This document shows, in pieces, positions 6,754 to 16,053 of a DNA stretch of 64,000 nucleotides. The stretch is from positions 429,206-493,205 of the forward strand of contig JTDA01000002.1 of NCBI GenBank assembly GCA_000803105.1, in the 5' to 3' direction. The notes under the pieces are model-generated. The model saw only the letters and a program-made list of their open reading frames with translations. It did no database searches and had not been told where the DNA came from. The number at the start of each line of letters is the position of its first letter. The first letter of the stretch is position 1. The translations under genes and the position numbers were made by a program. Origin of the DNA: Coprobacter secundus (GTDB taxonomy: Bacteria; Bacteroidota; Bacteroidia; Bacteroidales; Coprobacteraceae).

Positions 6754-9546
6754 CTACTGATTCTCTTGTACAAAATTAAAATAGTCTTCAAAACTACGCC
6801 CATCAAGCAACAGTTTAAAATTCGAATCACTTATCATTACCGGACGTACGCCAGGAGGCAACGGTATACCCTTCTCTCCTTCTATCATCTTCCGATAATG
6901 CGATAATTCATCAAAGTTATTAAATCCTTTGATAATTAACATACTAATTTCGTTAAAGGAGATTATTTCCAAATCAAAATCTTTAATCAAAAAGTTAGAA
7001 AAGTTATATTTAGCAACATCAAACAATAATTGATTTGATGATATACTATTGGTTTCATATACTAAAACAAGGGAATGAGGAACATCTTTATCTAATGTAA
7101 ATGGTGCGACAGAATCGTTGCTCAACGATAACGAATCTCCATCCCCTCCTAATGACATAGTCCATATCATCCCTTTTGGGCTACCTCCGTCTGTCGCTAT
7201 CGTACGCCCTTGAGCCAACCCTTTTAACATTCCTGAAGCAACAGGACTGACATCTGCTTCAGGATATTTTTCAAGGAGTTCCTTCAATCCAGTTTGAAAA
7301 GCCTCAATATTCTTTTCTCCAATATAAGATAATGAATTAAGAAACATAAATTTAGGCATCAAATCAGACAAGGGATACTTACGGGAAACTAACTCGTAAT
7401 ATTCATGAACTTTAGTACTATTGTTAGCCAAATACGCTTCATAAGTTTGATTATATAATGAATCTTGCATCACGTCCATATTCCTTAGATTTTCAAGATA
7501 GTTGGGATCTGCCAATGCTATTGCATAATCACTCTTAGGGAAGCGGTCAATAATACGTTTTTTATAAACCTCAGCAGTCTCCTTATCTCCCATACGCATA
7601 TACATCAAATACATATTATAATACGTTTCCAATATATATTCACAGTCCGGGAAACGATGATCCAACTCATTAAACGCACTTATCGCTGCCGACATATCTT
7701 CCAACTTATTCTTTAAAATCAATCCCATATTGAACAAACCATCTGAGATAATTTCATTAGAATTAGCTATATCTTCAGGAGTCAAAGGCAGCTGCTGTAC
7801 ATAGAATTGAGGGTCTTTCGGATCTGAGGATAAAGGATTTTGCATAACATTACTTATCGTATCTCCTTTTGCAATACTATCACTTATCTCTTCAATATCA
7901 CCTTCTTCCGGCTCATCATAATTGATATTATTATCAGCAAAATCACTCATAGAGAATGAGGCCTTATTCCGTCTACGCCAATCATCCTCAAGTTTACGCC
8001 GCCCCCATTTACGTTGGAACTCTGTTTTACCTGCCGATACTAACGCTGGATTATAAAAATACCAAGCATTGCTTCCATTACCCATATTCATAGTAGGTAC
8101 AGTAGGCTGCTTAGCGCCATTATTATTCACCGGCATATTAGCCATCATTCCCTCTTGTTCTTCCAAATAAGCCTGACGTCTTGCTTCTTCTTCTGCCTTT
8201 TTTTCTTCAGCAATAAGGTCATCAATAATTTTCTGGATAATATTCATCCTTTCAGCTTCTGGTAAAGATGCTAAATGCTGCAAACTATCTTGTAGCTCGA
8301 CATTCTGAGCATGCACTACCAACTCATCAAGAACCTCTGAGCGCTTTGCAATCTCACTATAATCTGGATAACTTTCGTCAATCAAAGGCAAGGCCTCTGC
8401 ATAACACGGTTGTGCTTTTACATAATCTCTACGGTCAAAATATATCTTACCTAAAGTCAATTGACTTATTGCTTTATCTTTTCCATTCCGCGTACTTTTT
8501 TCTGCAGCTAAAATATAATTGGCAACAGCCTTAGCCGTATCCTTTCGAGAAAGATACAAATTGCCTATTGCATAATAAATCTGGTCCAAATATTCTGCAT
8601 TCTTTGCTTGCCGAGTCATTCGAGTCAAATTTTTCAAAATCTTTTCCATATCTTTCCCTGAAAAGACCTCTGTTTGACGTATCCTGGCATTCAACTCCGT
8701 CCTATAGTCCGGCCCCTTCTTAATAACCCGTTCATAAGCCGCATAAGCCGCATTGTTATCTCCAGTTATTGCATAAAGTTGAGCCAGAAGGTATGTCATC
8801 CTTATTTTTTGGCGTTTATTCCCTTCTGCTTTAATCGCAGTTTTCAAAAAAGGAATTGCCTGCTTATAATCTCCTTTACGTATAAGATAATCGGCATTAA
8901 CAGTGGCAAACCACGTTGTCTGGCTATCGGGTAATCCATCATTATTAATTTTCTGCAATACATCTTCAGCTTCATACAGCCAGCCCATTTCAAGGTAACA
9001 ACGAGCCAACCAAATACGAGATTCTGCAACTAAATCAGGTTTCCAAGTGAAGTGCCGGGTTATATAGATAAACGTAGCCGAAGCTCCCAAAAAATCACCT
9101 TTATAATATTGAGCTTTTCCCATTAAACTCCAAGCATTATGAATAAACGGATTATACTCATCCCGAGTTACAAATTCACGATACTTCGGATCAGACATTT
9201 TTTTACTATTTCTTAGCGGCCGTTTCTTTATAGAATGAAGCTGTATGGCCTTTTGGCACTTTTCGATAGTGCGATCAAAACTTCCTCCCGGCTTAACATC
9301 TTTCGGGTTGGAATATGCCGATACAGGATGCATATAGATTCGTTCACGAGTATAGTCATCTTCATACTTATCTTCCATTACTTTAAGCTGTTCCTTAAAG
9401 TTCTCAATTCCATTAAAATAGACATTGAAACGAGTAGTCATGGCATGATAAGCCCGAGTAGCTTTCGTATTCTTTTTTACAGAACATGAAGCTACCGATA
9501 ACAGGCATAAAAACCCTATACAGAGATATTCTAAATATTTATTCAA
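6754..9546 (-). CDS. porW: T9SS-associated TPR lipoprotein (PorW/SprE family)
   Basis: A 930-residue lipoprotein with lipobox Cys at residue 21 (SVASC). It starts with the family-typical run KATRAYHAMTTRFNVYFNG, followed by tandem TPR units through roughly residues 130-420 and 600-760. A low-complexity E/A-rich linker and a charged region lie near the middle. SprE/PorW is needed for gliding motility and type IX secretion in related bacteria. Start is the TTG at 9544-9546: no ATG precedes the lipobox and a -7 element lies 81 bases upstream. It heads the operon with porX. Assignment to PorW rather than another TPR lipoprotein rests on the N-terminal motif and the porX linkage. Confidence 0.82.
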   Translation of the reverse strand: MNKYLEYLCIGFLCLLSVASCSVKKNTKATRAYHAMTTRFNVYFNGIENFKEQLKVMEDKYEDDYTRERIYMHPVSAYSNPKDVKPGGSFDRTIEKCQKAIQLHSIKKRPLRNSKKMSDPKYREFVTRDEYNPFIHNAWSLMGKAQYYKGDFLGASATFIYITRHFTWKPDLVAESRIWLARCYLEMGWLYEAEDVLQKINNDGLPDSQTTWFATVNADYLIRKGDYKQAIPFLKTAIKAEGNKRQKIRMTYLLAQLYAITGDNNAAYAAYERVIKKGPDYRTELNARIRQTEVFSGKDMEKILKNLTRMTRQAKNAEYLDQIYYAIGNLYLSRKDTAKAVANYILAAEKSTRNGKDKAISQLTLGKIYFDRRDYVKAQPCYAEALPLIDESYPDYSEIAKRSEVLDELVVHAQNVELQDSLQHLASLPEAERMNIIQKIIDDLIAEEKKAEEEARRQAYLEEQEGMMANMPVNNNGAKQPTVPTMNMGNGSNAWYFYNPALVSAGKTEFQRKWGRRKLEDDWRRRNKASFSMSDFADNNINYDEPEEGDIEEISDSIAKGDTISNVMQNPLSSDPKDPQFYVQQLPLTPEDIANSNEIISDGLFNMGLILKNKLEDMSAAISAFNELDHRFPDCEYILETYYNMYLMYMRMGDKETAEVYKKRIIDRFPKSDYAIALADPNYLENLRNMDVMQDSLYNQTYEAYLANNSTKVHEYYELVSRKYPLSDLMPKFMFLNSLSYIGEKNIEAFQTGLKELLEKYPEADVSPVASGMLKGLAQGRTIATDGGSPKGMIWTMSLGGDGDSLSLSNDSVAPFTLDKDVPHSLVLVYETNSISSNQLLFDVAKYNFSNFLIKDFDLEIISFNEISMLIIKGFNNFDELSHYRKMIEGEKGIPLPPGVRPVMISDSNFKLLLDGRSFEDYFNFVQENQ

Positions 9547-9626
9547 CTTATCGTTGCTCTTTTATTACAATCACTTAATAAAATAAACAGATAAACAACA
9601 TTTTTATTGTCTCTTTCTTCTAAAAA

Positions 9627-9634
9627 CAAAATTA
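9627..9634 (-). promoter_or_regulatory. -7 promoter element for porW-porX operon
   Basis: On the minus strand this reads TAATTTTG, a match to TAnnTTTG. It sits in the gap between the ABC permease gene and porW and would give a leader of about 75 nt. Confidence 0.5.
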
Positions 9635-9657
9635 TTTAAACTCTCCCCAATTATCAT

Positions 9658-10476
9658 CTATTCAACCATATAAGGTTGCTTTATTCTCACAATAGCCCGA
9701 GCTAATCCATAAAAAACAACCAAAACAAATACAATACATGCCCCTGCCGGTACATTTATATAATACGAAACAAACAATCCGACCAAACCGCATATTATAC
9801 CTATAACTGCAGAAAATACAACAATACTTTTATAACGACTACAAAATAAATCAGCAATCAATTGCGGCATTGTCAATAAAGATAATAACAACATAATCCC
9901 GACTAAACGAATAGACAATACGACACATATAGAAATAAAAAAAATCATTCCATACTCAAAAAAACGTACAGGCATACGGCGTGTATAAGCAAAATCCCGG
10001 TCAAACGCAATATATATTATTTGCCGGTAAAACAAAATAAAAAAGAGGAACAGGACACTCGTATACAAAGCAAAAATCAACAAATCTGTATGTGTAACTG
10101 TCAGAATATTTCCAAACAAAAATTCACTAAGTCCCGGGGTATAGCCTGGAGTAAGAAATATAAATATAATCCCTACAGCCATTCCCAAAGCCCAAAAAAC
10201 AGCTATAGCAGAATCTTCCCGAACAGAATTTTTCCTTGACATCCATTCTACACCCAATGCAGACAATACGGCAAATATCAAAGCTATGGCAACAGGATTA
10301 AGACTTAAAAAAAAGCCCAAACCTAATCCCCCAAAGGATGCATGCGTTATACCTCCTGTTATGAAAACCAAACGACGCGTAACAACATAGGTACCAATCA
10401 CTGCCCCTGCTAAACTAATCAACAAAATAGCCCAAAGAGCATTTTGAAAAAATGAATATCGCAATATTTCTAACAT
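9658..10476 (-). CDS. Metal ABC transporter permease (ZnuB/MntB family)
   Basis: A 272-residue polytopic inner-membrane permease of the ABC-3 family, which imports zinc or manganese with an ATPase and a periplasmic binding protein. Family marks are GAVIGTYVVTRRLVFITGG, the HASFGGLGLG loop, and LVGIMLLLSLLTMPQLIADL. ATG 10476 (MLEILRYSFFQNALW) is preferred over an upstream start at 10518 that would overlap the previous gene; it leaves a 16-base gap. No ATPase or binding protein is encoded anywhere in the window, so partners must be elsewhere. It is the third gene of the aroA group. Confidence 0.87.
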   Translation of the reverse strand: MLEILRYSFFQNALWAILLISLAGAVIGTYVVTRRLVFITGGITHASFGGLGLGFFLSLNPVAIALIFAVLSALGVEWMSRKNSVREDSAIAVFWALGMAVGIIFIFLTPGYTPGLSEFLFGNILTVTHTDLLIFALYTSVLFLFFILFYRQIIYIAFDRDFAYTRRMPVRFFEYGMIFFISICVVLSIRLVGIMLLLSLLTMPQLIADLFCSRYKSIVVFSAVIGIICGLVGLFVSYYINVPAGACIVFVLVVFYGLARAIVRIKQPYMVE

Positions 10477-10492
10477 ATGTTTTTTTATGTTT

Positions 10493-10903
10493 TTAAGACC
10501 GGCGTCTCTCTCCGACAATCATTACTATTTCATCCTTTAGCTGATCAGGTAATTCTATTTCTCTTAATTGTAAACTTCTTACCCAACCTGCTACTTCTTC
10601 ACTCCTCAGGGTATATAATACATCCGCAAATTCCTGGACTTCACCGGAAGAATAACTATTGGAAGAATAGCCCTTAAATCGATCCAGTTCCTCATCATCA
10701 TAATATTCTATATTTTTACTCACCGCAGCCAACAAACTCTCTTTTTCACAAATTTCATGCGCTCCACAACACCCATCAAGCGACTGTATTGAGGCAGACT
10801 GTTCTTTTTTCTCTTCTATTTTCCAATTATAAGATTTCTGCAAAATAGCAGCCACAACCCCTAAGCAGATAATAGCCAATAATATCAATATGACAACGAT
10901 CAT
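10493..10903 (-). CDS. Conserved membrane-anchored protein with Cys motif, unknown function
   Basis: A 136-residue protein with one N-terminal transmembrane helix (IVVILILLAIICLGVVAAIL) and a cytoplasmic tail. Just after the helix is a compact metal- or redox-like motif, DGCCGAHEICEKESLL (about residues 43-58). An acidic middle (YYDDEELDRFKGY) and a helical C-terminus (EEVAGWVRSLQLREIELPDQ) follow. Its ATG overlaps the aroA stop by four bases (ATGA) and a metal-type permease follows 16 bases on. I do not recognise a characterised family; a role linked to the permease is only inference. Confidence 0.7.
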   Translation of the reverse strand: MIVVILILLAIICLGVVAAILQKSYNWKIEEKKEQSASIQSLDGCCGAHEICEKESLLAAVSKNIEYYDDEELDRFKGYSSNSYSSGEVQEFADVLYTLRSEEVAGWVRSLQLREIELPDQLKDEIVMIVGERRRS

Positions 10904-12123
10904 ATATCCTTAATTTTAAATCCGGCATTTTCAATATTTTTCCAATATGATGGATATGATTTATTTACAACTTTAGGATTACGAATAATGATACTGCCTC
11001 TTGTTATAGATACTGGAGCAAAAGCCATAGCCATACGATGATCATCATATGTTTCAATAATAGGCTCAGATTCAGCCTCACATCGTTCACCAGACCATTC
11101 CAATATAGAATCATTTATATCTGTAATCAGATAACCCAATTTCTTCAATTCATTTTTCAATGCTTCTATTCTATCGGTTTCTTTTATCTTCAAACTCTGT
11201 AGACCTGAAAATCTGAAAGGAATTCCCTTAAGCGCACATGTAACAATTAATGTCTGAGCTAAGTCCGGTTGGTCAGTCAAATCACAAACCATCTTGCGGC
11301 ACATATTCCCATTATATTTTATTTTCACTCCACTGTTCGTATATTGGGTAGAAATCCCCAAAGAAAAAAAGTACTCTGCAATTTTAGAATCTCCCTGAAC
11401 ACTATTTTTCCGCAGACCATCTAACTCAAATTCCGAACCGGGCAATAAAGCTGCAATTTCATACCAATACGATGCAGCCGACCAATCTGATTCTATTTTA
11501 AAAGGAATTGGCCGATATTCTCCAGGCCGTACGATAATAATATTTCCTTGCCATTGTGCTTCTACTCCATACGCCTTCATCAACTGCAATGTCATATGAA
11601 TATAAGGCTTCGAAATAATATTTCCAGTCAAGTGCAATTCCAAGCCTTTTCTCATGTACGGGGCAATCATCAATAAAGCAGAAATATACTGAGAACTCAC
11701 ATTTCCATTAAGGCTCAATTTCCCACCTTCCAATACGCTACCATATATCTTTAGAGGGGGAAAACCCTCTTTTTCCAAGTATTCGATTTTAGCACCTAAA
11801 GAACATAATGCATCGACTAACAATTTAATCGGTCGCTGTTTCATTCTTTCTGATCCCGTAAGAACCCACTCCCCCACAATCTTAGATAAAAATGCTGTCA
11901 TAAAGCGCATAGCAGTCCCCGCAGCATGTATATCAAAGCAGGTATCATTTGATTCTAATGCTCGTACCATAACACAAGTATCATCGCAATCAGAAAGATT
12001 CTCAATAACATATGGGCTATAGCTCAAAGCATTCAAAATCAAAACCCGATTACTAATACTTTTTGAGGCTGGCAGATCAACTTCAGCACAACTTCTATCT
12101 GGAGGAAAAACCTGAATGCACAT
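10900..12123 (-). CDS. aroA: 3-phosphoshikimate 1-carboxyvinyltransferase (EPSP synthase)
   Basis: A 407-residue shikimate-pathway enzyme joining PEP and shikimate-3-phosphate. Motifs include LPASKSISNRVLILNAL near the N-terminus, GTAMRFMTAFL, the S3P-binding SSQYISALLMIAPY, KETDRIEALKNEL, and the catalytic DDHRMAMAFAP near the C-terminus. It is slightly shorter than the E. coli enzyme, as is usual in Bacteroidota. Translation is coupled to the following gene through an ATGA overlap. A -7 element lies 26 bases upstream of the ATG. Confidence 0.94.
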   Translation of the reverse strand: MCIQVFPPDRSCAEVDLPASKSISNRVLILNALSYSPYVIENLSDCDDTCVMVRALESNDTCFDIHAAGTAMRFMTAFLSKIVGEWVLTGSERMKQRPIKLLVDALCSLGAKIEYLEKEGFPPLKIYGSVLEGGKLSLNGNVSSQYISALLMIAPYMRKGLELHLTGNIISKPYIHMTLQLMKAYGVEAQWQGNIIIVRPGEYRPIPFKIESDWSAASYWYEIAALLPGSEFELDGLRKNSVQGDSKIAEYFFSLGISTQYTNSGVKIKYNGNMCRKMVCDLTDQPDLAQTLIVTCALKGIPFRFSGLQSLKIKETDRIEALKNELKKLGYLITDINDSILEWSGERCEAESEPIIETYDDHRMAMAFAPVSITRGSIIIRNPKVVNKSYPSYWKNIENAGFKIKDI

Positions 12124-12148
12124 TTTTTATCTGTTTTGTATTCTGATA

Positions 12149-12156
12149 CAAAAGTA
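12149..12156 (-). promoter_or_regulatory. -7 promoter element for the aroA operon
   Basis: On the minus strand this reads TACTTTTG (TAnnTTTG), 26 bases before the aroA ATG, so the leader would be only about 20 nt. It makes aroA and the next two genes a separate unit from tatD. Confidence 0.55.
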
Positions 12157-12223
12157 ACGAAAAATACAATATAAATAAGACCAGAAAATATAGCATTCTC
12201 TAAAGAATAAAAAAATAGATATT

Positions 12224-12997
12224 TTATTTGGTAGATAAACCAAATAACCGGCAAGCATTGTAGGTAGTTTGGTTACTTAATTCGGATAATGATATTCCCA
12301 TAATATCTGCCAAACGACGGGCTGTATAAATTATATAAGCCGGTTCATTTCTTTTACCTCGAAAAGGTACTGGAGTTAAATATGGAGCATCTGTTTCTAA
12401 CAAAAGGCGATGTAACCCTATTTTCTTAACAACATCTTCCATATGTACATTTTTGAACGTTGCCACTCCATTTATACCAAAATAAAAATCACCGAATTCC
12501 GATATCATTGAAACATCATCAGGCGTACCAGAAAAACTATGAAAAACGCCTTGCAAAGAAAGATGCTTCAAATCTTTCAACACTTGCAAAATTTCCGGCA
12601 AAGCTTCTCGACAATGTATAATTACCGGTAATTTTTTAGATGACGCCCACCTCATCTGTTGAGTCAAGGCATCTATCTGCTCCGCAATAAAAGTCTTATC
12701 CCAATACAAATCCAACCCAATCTCTCCGATTGCACAATATTCACTTGTATCAAGTAACTTTGCAATATGGTCAAGAGCCTTTTTATAATTACTATCCACC
12801 GACGTCGGATGCAATCCCATAGCAGGGAAACAGAAACCGGTATATCGATTTACCGCCTCATCCAACGATCGAATAGTCGTCAAATCAACATTAGGTAAAA
12901 TAACTTTTGTAATACCTGCTTCTCGAGCCCTTAAAACCACATCATCCCGGTCATTGTCGAACTCTGTCAAATATATATGAGTATGTGTATCTATCAT
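12224..12997 (-). CDS. tatD: TatD-family metal-dependent hydrolase
   Basis: A 257-residue TIM-barrel DNase/amidohydrolase-type enzyme. It has the metal-binding MIDTHTHIY at the start, GEIGLDLYWD in the middle, PVIIHCREA, GVFHSFSG, and LLLETDAPYLTPVPFRGK near the end, all standard for TatD/YcfH. Substrates of this family range from DNA ends to D-Tyr-tRNA-like roles and are not settled. Its ATG overlaps the upstream stop by four bases (ATGA), implying coupling. Confidence 0.9.
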   Translation of the reverse strand: MIDTHTHIYLTEFDNDRDDVVLRAREAGITKVILPNVDLTTIRSLDEAVNRYTGFCFPAMGLHPTSVDSNYKKALDHIAKLLDTSEYCAIGEIGLDLYWDKTFIAEQIDALTQQMRWASSKKLPVIIHCREALPEILQVLKDLKHLSLQGVFHSFSGTPDDVSMISEFGDFYFGINGVATFKNVHMEDVVKKIGLHRLLLETDAPYLTPVPFRGKRNEPAYIIYTARRLADIMGISLSELSNQTTYNACRLFGLSTK

Positions 12998-13692
12998 CTA
13001 TTTTCCTTCTCACTTTTACGATAATAATAGACGAGACCATATTCGCGGCATTTTGCCAAACGTTCTGTCTCAGGTAGTAAAGAATAATATTTTTCTACCT
13101 GATTCCAAACCTCAAGAATAATTTTATCAGCCATATCTCGCATCTGAGATAACGCAAATAAAGCTTTCGCTGTATTTGCCATAGCGTTTTTCCGAATATT
13201 GAACGCCTCTCTAAATATATCATAATGAACAGAAACTTTTGCTATAGCCGGATTATAAATAGGAGTTCCTCCCTGTTGTATCCTCATCGTCTCTCCTGCA
13301 ATAATTTTTGCACCCCATTCTAAAATAGCATTTTCACTCATTAGATCAGGTACAATAAAACGACTTTGAGATAGACCATATAATTCTACGGCACTCCTTT
13401 TTATCTCATTTCTCATAATACACATACCCAAAACCTGAATAAAATGAGAAATATACATACGGGCATTACGAAGTTTCACTTGGTACTTAGCATTATCTTT
13501 TACCTGTATATCTAAATACTGATGATAAAGAGTATATGCAGACTTAAAACGAGGTAAAAAAACTTTTGCTTCATTTACAATATGATAAGATAACACAGGT
13601 TCTGGAGCCAAAAACATATCGTCTTTGTTTACGACACATTCAAGAGAACGTATTCTCGCACTATCAGTATTCGGTAATCGACGATATGGCAT
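12994..13692 (-). CDS. Conserved hypothetical protein (alpha-helical, Bacteroidota)
   Basis: A 232-residue soluble protein with no signal peptide or membrane segment. It is mostly helical and basic, with a conserved-looking core HYDIFREAFNIRKNAMANTA and a C-terminal YYYRKSEKENR tail. I do not recognise a domain. It is sandwiched between a polyprenyl synthase gene (13 bases upstream) and tatD (4-base overlap), so it is cotranscribed with both. Confidence 0.7.
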   Translation of the reverse strand: MPYRRLPNTDSARIRSLECVVNKDDMFLAPEPVLSYHIVNEAKVFLPRFKSAYTLYHQYLDIQVKDNAKYQVKLRNARMYISHFIQVLGMCIMRNEIKRSAVELYGLSQSRFIVPDLMSENAILEWGAKIIAGETMRIQQGGTPIYNPAIAKVSVHYDIFREAFNIRKNAMANTAKALFALSQMRDMADKIILEVWNQVEKYYSLLPETERLAKCREYGLVYYYRKSEKENR

Positions 13693-13705
13693 CTTTTCAA
13701 CACAA

Positions 13706-14683
13706 TTAATATTCTCGATACATCAAGTCCGAAGCAAGTTGCAACAACGGATTCTTATAATTATCATCTTCTACTTCTATAGACCTAAGACATTCACATG
13801 CCTTACTATAATATTCCTGCATTTTATTTTCACAAAGCTCCTTAATTCCTAATCGATTATACAGAGCCGTTATACAAGATATCTTTTCTTTCGAATCAAA
13901 GTCCTCCCGATTCAGCCATCCCAAAAGCTCTTCTTTGTCCTCCCCATTAGCAAGTCGTAACGCATTAATCAACATATAAGTCTTTTTGTTATTCAGAATA
14001 TCTCCTCCAATCTTTTTCCCAAAAACTACAGGATCTCCATAAACATCAAGATAATCATCTTTTAATTGGAATGCCAAACCTATGTTGACTCCAAATTGAT
14101 ATAATTTTTCGGCAGACGTAGCGCCCGCTTCTGCTATAATCGCTCCAATTTTTAAAGCTCCACCTAATAATACTGCTGTTTTTAGCCGTATCATGTTCAG
14201 ATATTCATCTTCCGAAACATCATCCCGCACCTCAAACTCCATATCATACTGCTGTCCCTCACAAATTTCCATTGCTGTATGAGAAAAAACATCAAGCACC
14301 TCCCGTAAATAAAAATCCGGAGCTTTCATAATCTGCATATATGCCAAAATCTGCATAGCATCCCCTGACAGAACTGCAGCATTTTCATTCCACACTTTAT
14401 GTACAGTAGGCTTTCCTCTACGGACATCAGCATTGTCCATTACATCGTCATGAAGCAATGTAAAATTATGAAATATTTCTATTCCTAAAGCTGGGGCCAA
14501 AGCTTGGTGATAATCGACTCCAAACATTTCACAAGCCATTAGTGTAAGCAACGGTCTTATTCTTTTCCCTCCTAAAGAAAGTTCATAACGAATCGGTGCA
14601 TACAACTCATCCGGAGACTCCGGATACGGAATCTGAGCCAAACCTTGGTTAATTGCTTCAATATATTGTTCTACTGTATTCAT
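13706..14683 (-). CDS. Polyprenyl synthetase (farnesyl/geranylgeranyl diphosphate synthase type)
   Basis: A 325-residue trans-isoprenyl diphosphate synthase. The first Asp-rich motif is DDVMD at 79-83 (followed by ADVRRG) and the second is DDYLD at 209-213, each binding Mg-diphosphate. An aromatic residue (F74) lies five before the first motif, which usually limits product length to C15-C20. It supplies prenyl diphosphates for isoprenoids such as quinones or undecaprenyl precursors. First gene of a minus-strand group with an unknown gene and tatD. Product chain length is inferred, not proven. Confidence 0.9.
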   Translation of the reverse strand: MNTVEQYIEAINQGLAQIPYPESPDELYAPIRYELSLGGKRIRPLLTLMACEMFGVDYHQALAPALGIEIFHNFTLLHDDVMDNADVRRGKPTVHKVWNENAAVLSGDAMQILAYMQIMKAPDFYLREVLDVFSHTAMEICEGQQYDMEFEVRDDVSEDEYLNMIRLKTAVLLGGALKIGAIIAEAGATSAEKLYQFGVNIGLAFQLKDDYLDVYGDPVVFGKKIGGDILNNKKTYMLINALRLANGEDKEELLGWLNREDFDSKEKISCITALYNRLGIKELCENKMQEYYSKACECLRSIEVEDDNYKNPLLQLASDLMYREY

Positions 14684-14703
14684 CTGTATTCATTTAACGG
14701 TTT

Positions 14704-14711
14704 CAAAAATA
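14704..14711 (-). promoter_or_regulatory. -7 promoter element for the polyprenyl synthase operon
   Basis: Minus-strand TATTTTTG, 21 bases upstream of the ATG at 14683. It faces away from the porQ promoter in the same 245-base divergent gap. Confidence 0.55.
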
Positions 14712-14893
14712 CATTTTTTTTACGACTTTATAAAAAAGGTACTAACAAAGAAAATATAAATATACGTCCAAATCATGAAAAATAAGAAAAAACGAAAGAT
14801 ATTTTTCAGATTAATATACTGTATTCTCTTTTTTCCCGTTATTAAAGAGAATGTTTAATAAAAAAATGATTTTAACAATTCGTAAATTAAATG

Positions 14894-14901
14894 TATTTTT
14901 G
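14894..14901 (+). promoter_or_regulatory. -7 promoter element for porQ
   Basis: Plus-strand TATTTTTG, 28 bases upstream of the porQ ATG, in the divergent intergenic region. Confidence 0.55.
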
Positions 14902-14928
14902 AACCTTAGATAATTCATCATTAGGATA

Positions 14929-15951
14929 ATGAACCGGCTTATATATTGCCTCATAAGTTTCTTTTATATCAGCCTCAACTGTTTGGCTCAGGAAGGAAAA
15001 TCATCCTACGATTTTCTAAATATACCTATATCTTCCCATGCCAATGCTTTAGGAGGGAATAATATATCCATAATAGAAGAAGACGTTACTATGGCTACTC
15101 AAAATCCAGCATTATTAGGTCAAGAAATGGATATGCAATTGAATCTGAACTATATGCGATATGTAGCAGGAATTAACATTGCGGGAGCAACTTTCAGTAA
15201 AGCAACAGGAGAACGAGGAGCCTGGGGGGTAGGAATACAATATTTCGGCTACGGAGAAATGAAACAAACTGAAAACAATGGAGTAATCATCGGAACATTC
15301 AGCCCCAAAGACATTATTCTTAATGGTATGTTCTCTTATGATATCAATGATCGTCTTCGCGGGGGGATTAACGGAAAATTTGTTTATTCAAATTATGAAC
15401 AATATTCGGCTCTTGCACTATGTGTCGACATGGGAATCAATTATTACAACCCTGAGACTGAACTGTCTCTATCGGCCGTAATCAAAAATGCCGGAGGACA
15501 GTTGAAACGATTTAACAATAAATTCGAAAAAATGCCTTGGGATATACAATTAGGTTTATCAAAGACCCTTGCGCACGCCCCATTCCGATTCTCTGCCACA
15601 GCACAATATTTAACACAATGGAAATTGCCATATACAACAATAAGCGACCAGATGAATGGAACTGATGGAGAATTAAAAGAAAAAAATAATTTTGCATCAA
15701 ATCTATTTCGCCATTTAATATTTGCAGCAGACTACATACCCTCTCAAAACTTATACATTGCTTTAGGATATAACTATAAAACTCGTACCGACATGAAATC
15801 CTACAAACGTAATTTTTTATCGGGATTTAGCCTCGGAGCCGGATTTAGGGTAAAAATGTTCGCTGTAGGAGCGTCATACACGCAACATCATATAGGAGGC
15901 TCAACTTTTATGGTCAATTTGACAACAAACGTCTCAGAATTTCTCCGCTAA
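14929..15951 (+). CDS. porQ: Type IX secretion system protein PorQ
   Basis: A 340-residue outer-membrane barrel with a signal peptide ending in CLAQ. The mature N-terminus SSYDFLNIPISSHANALGGN and the block ATQNPALLG are typical of PorQ/PorV-type FadL-like proteins. Repeated amphipathic strands end near TFMVNLTTN. In Porphyromonas, PorQ with PorZ, PorU and PorV forms the attachment complex that releases and anchors T9SS cargo. The order porQ-cmk-ispH is common in Bacteroidota. Own promoter upstream. Confidence 0.9.
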   Translation: MNRLIYCLISFFYISLNCLAQEGKSSYDFLNIPISSHANALGGNNISIIEEDVTMATQNPALLGQEMDMQLNLNYMRYVAGINIAGATFSKATGERGAWGVGIQYFGYGEMKQTENNGVIIGTFSPKDIILNGMFSYDINDRLRGGINGKFVYSNYEQYSALALCVDMGINYYNPETELSLSAVIKNAGGQLKRFNNKFEKMPWDIQLGLSKTLAHAPFRFSATAQYLTQWKLPYTTISDQMNGTDGELKEKNNFASNLFRHLIFAADYIPSQNLYIALGYNYKTRTDMKSYKRNFLSGFSLGAGFRVKMFAVGASYTQHHIGGSTFMVNLTTNVSEFLR

Positions 15952-16020
15952 CAAATTTTAAATAGCTTTTTAACCATTTGAAATTTGTTTTTATCTCTCG
16001 GTCATTTCAGTTATTTTGTT

Positions 16021-16028
16021 TAAGTTTG
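16021..16028 (+). promoter_or_regulatory. -7 promoter element for cmk
   Basis: TAAGTTTG, 25 bases upstream of the cmk ATG, suggesting that cmk-ispH can be transcribed separately from porQ. Confidence 0.5.
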
Positions 16029-16053
16029 TCTTTCTATTTCTAATTTAGGATTC

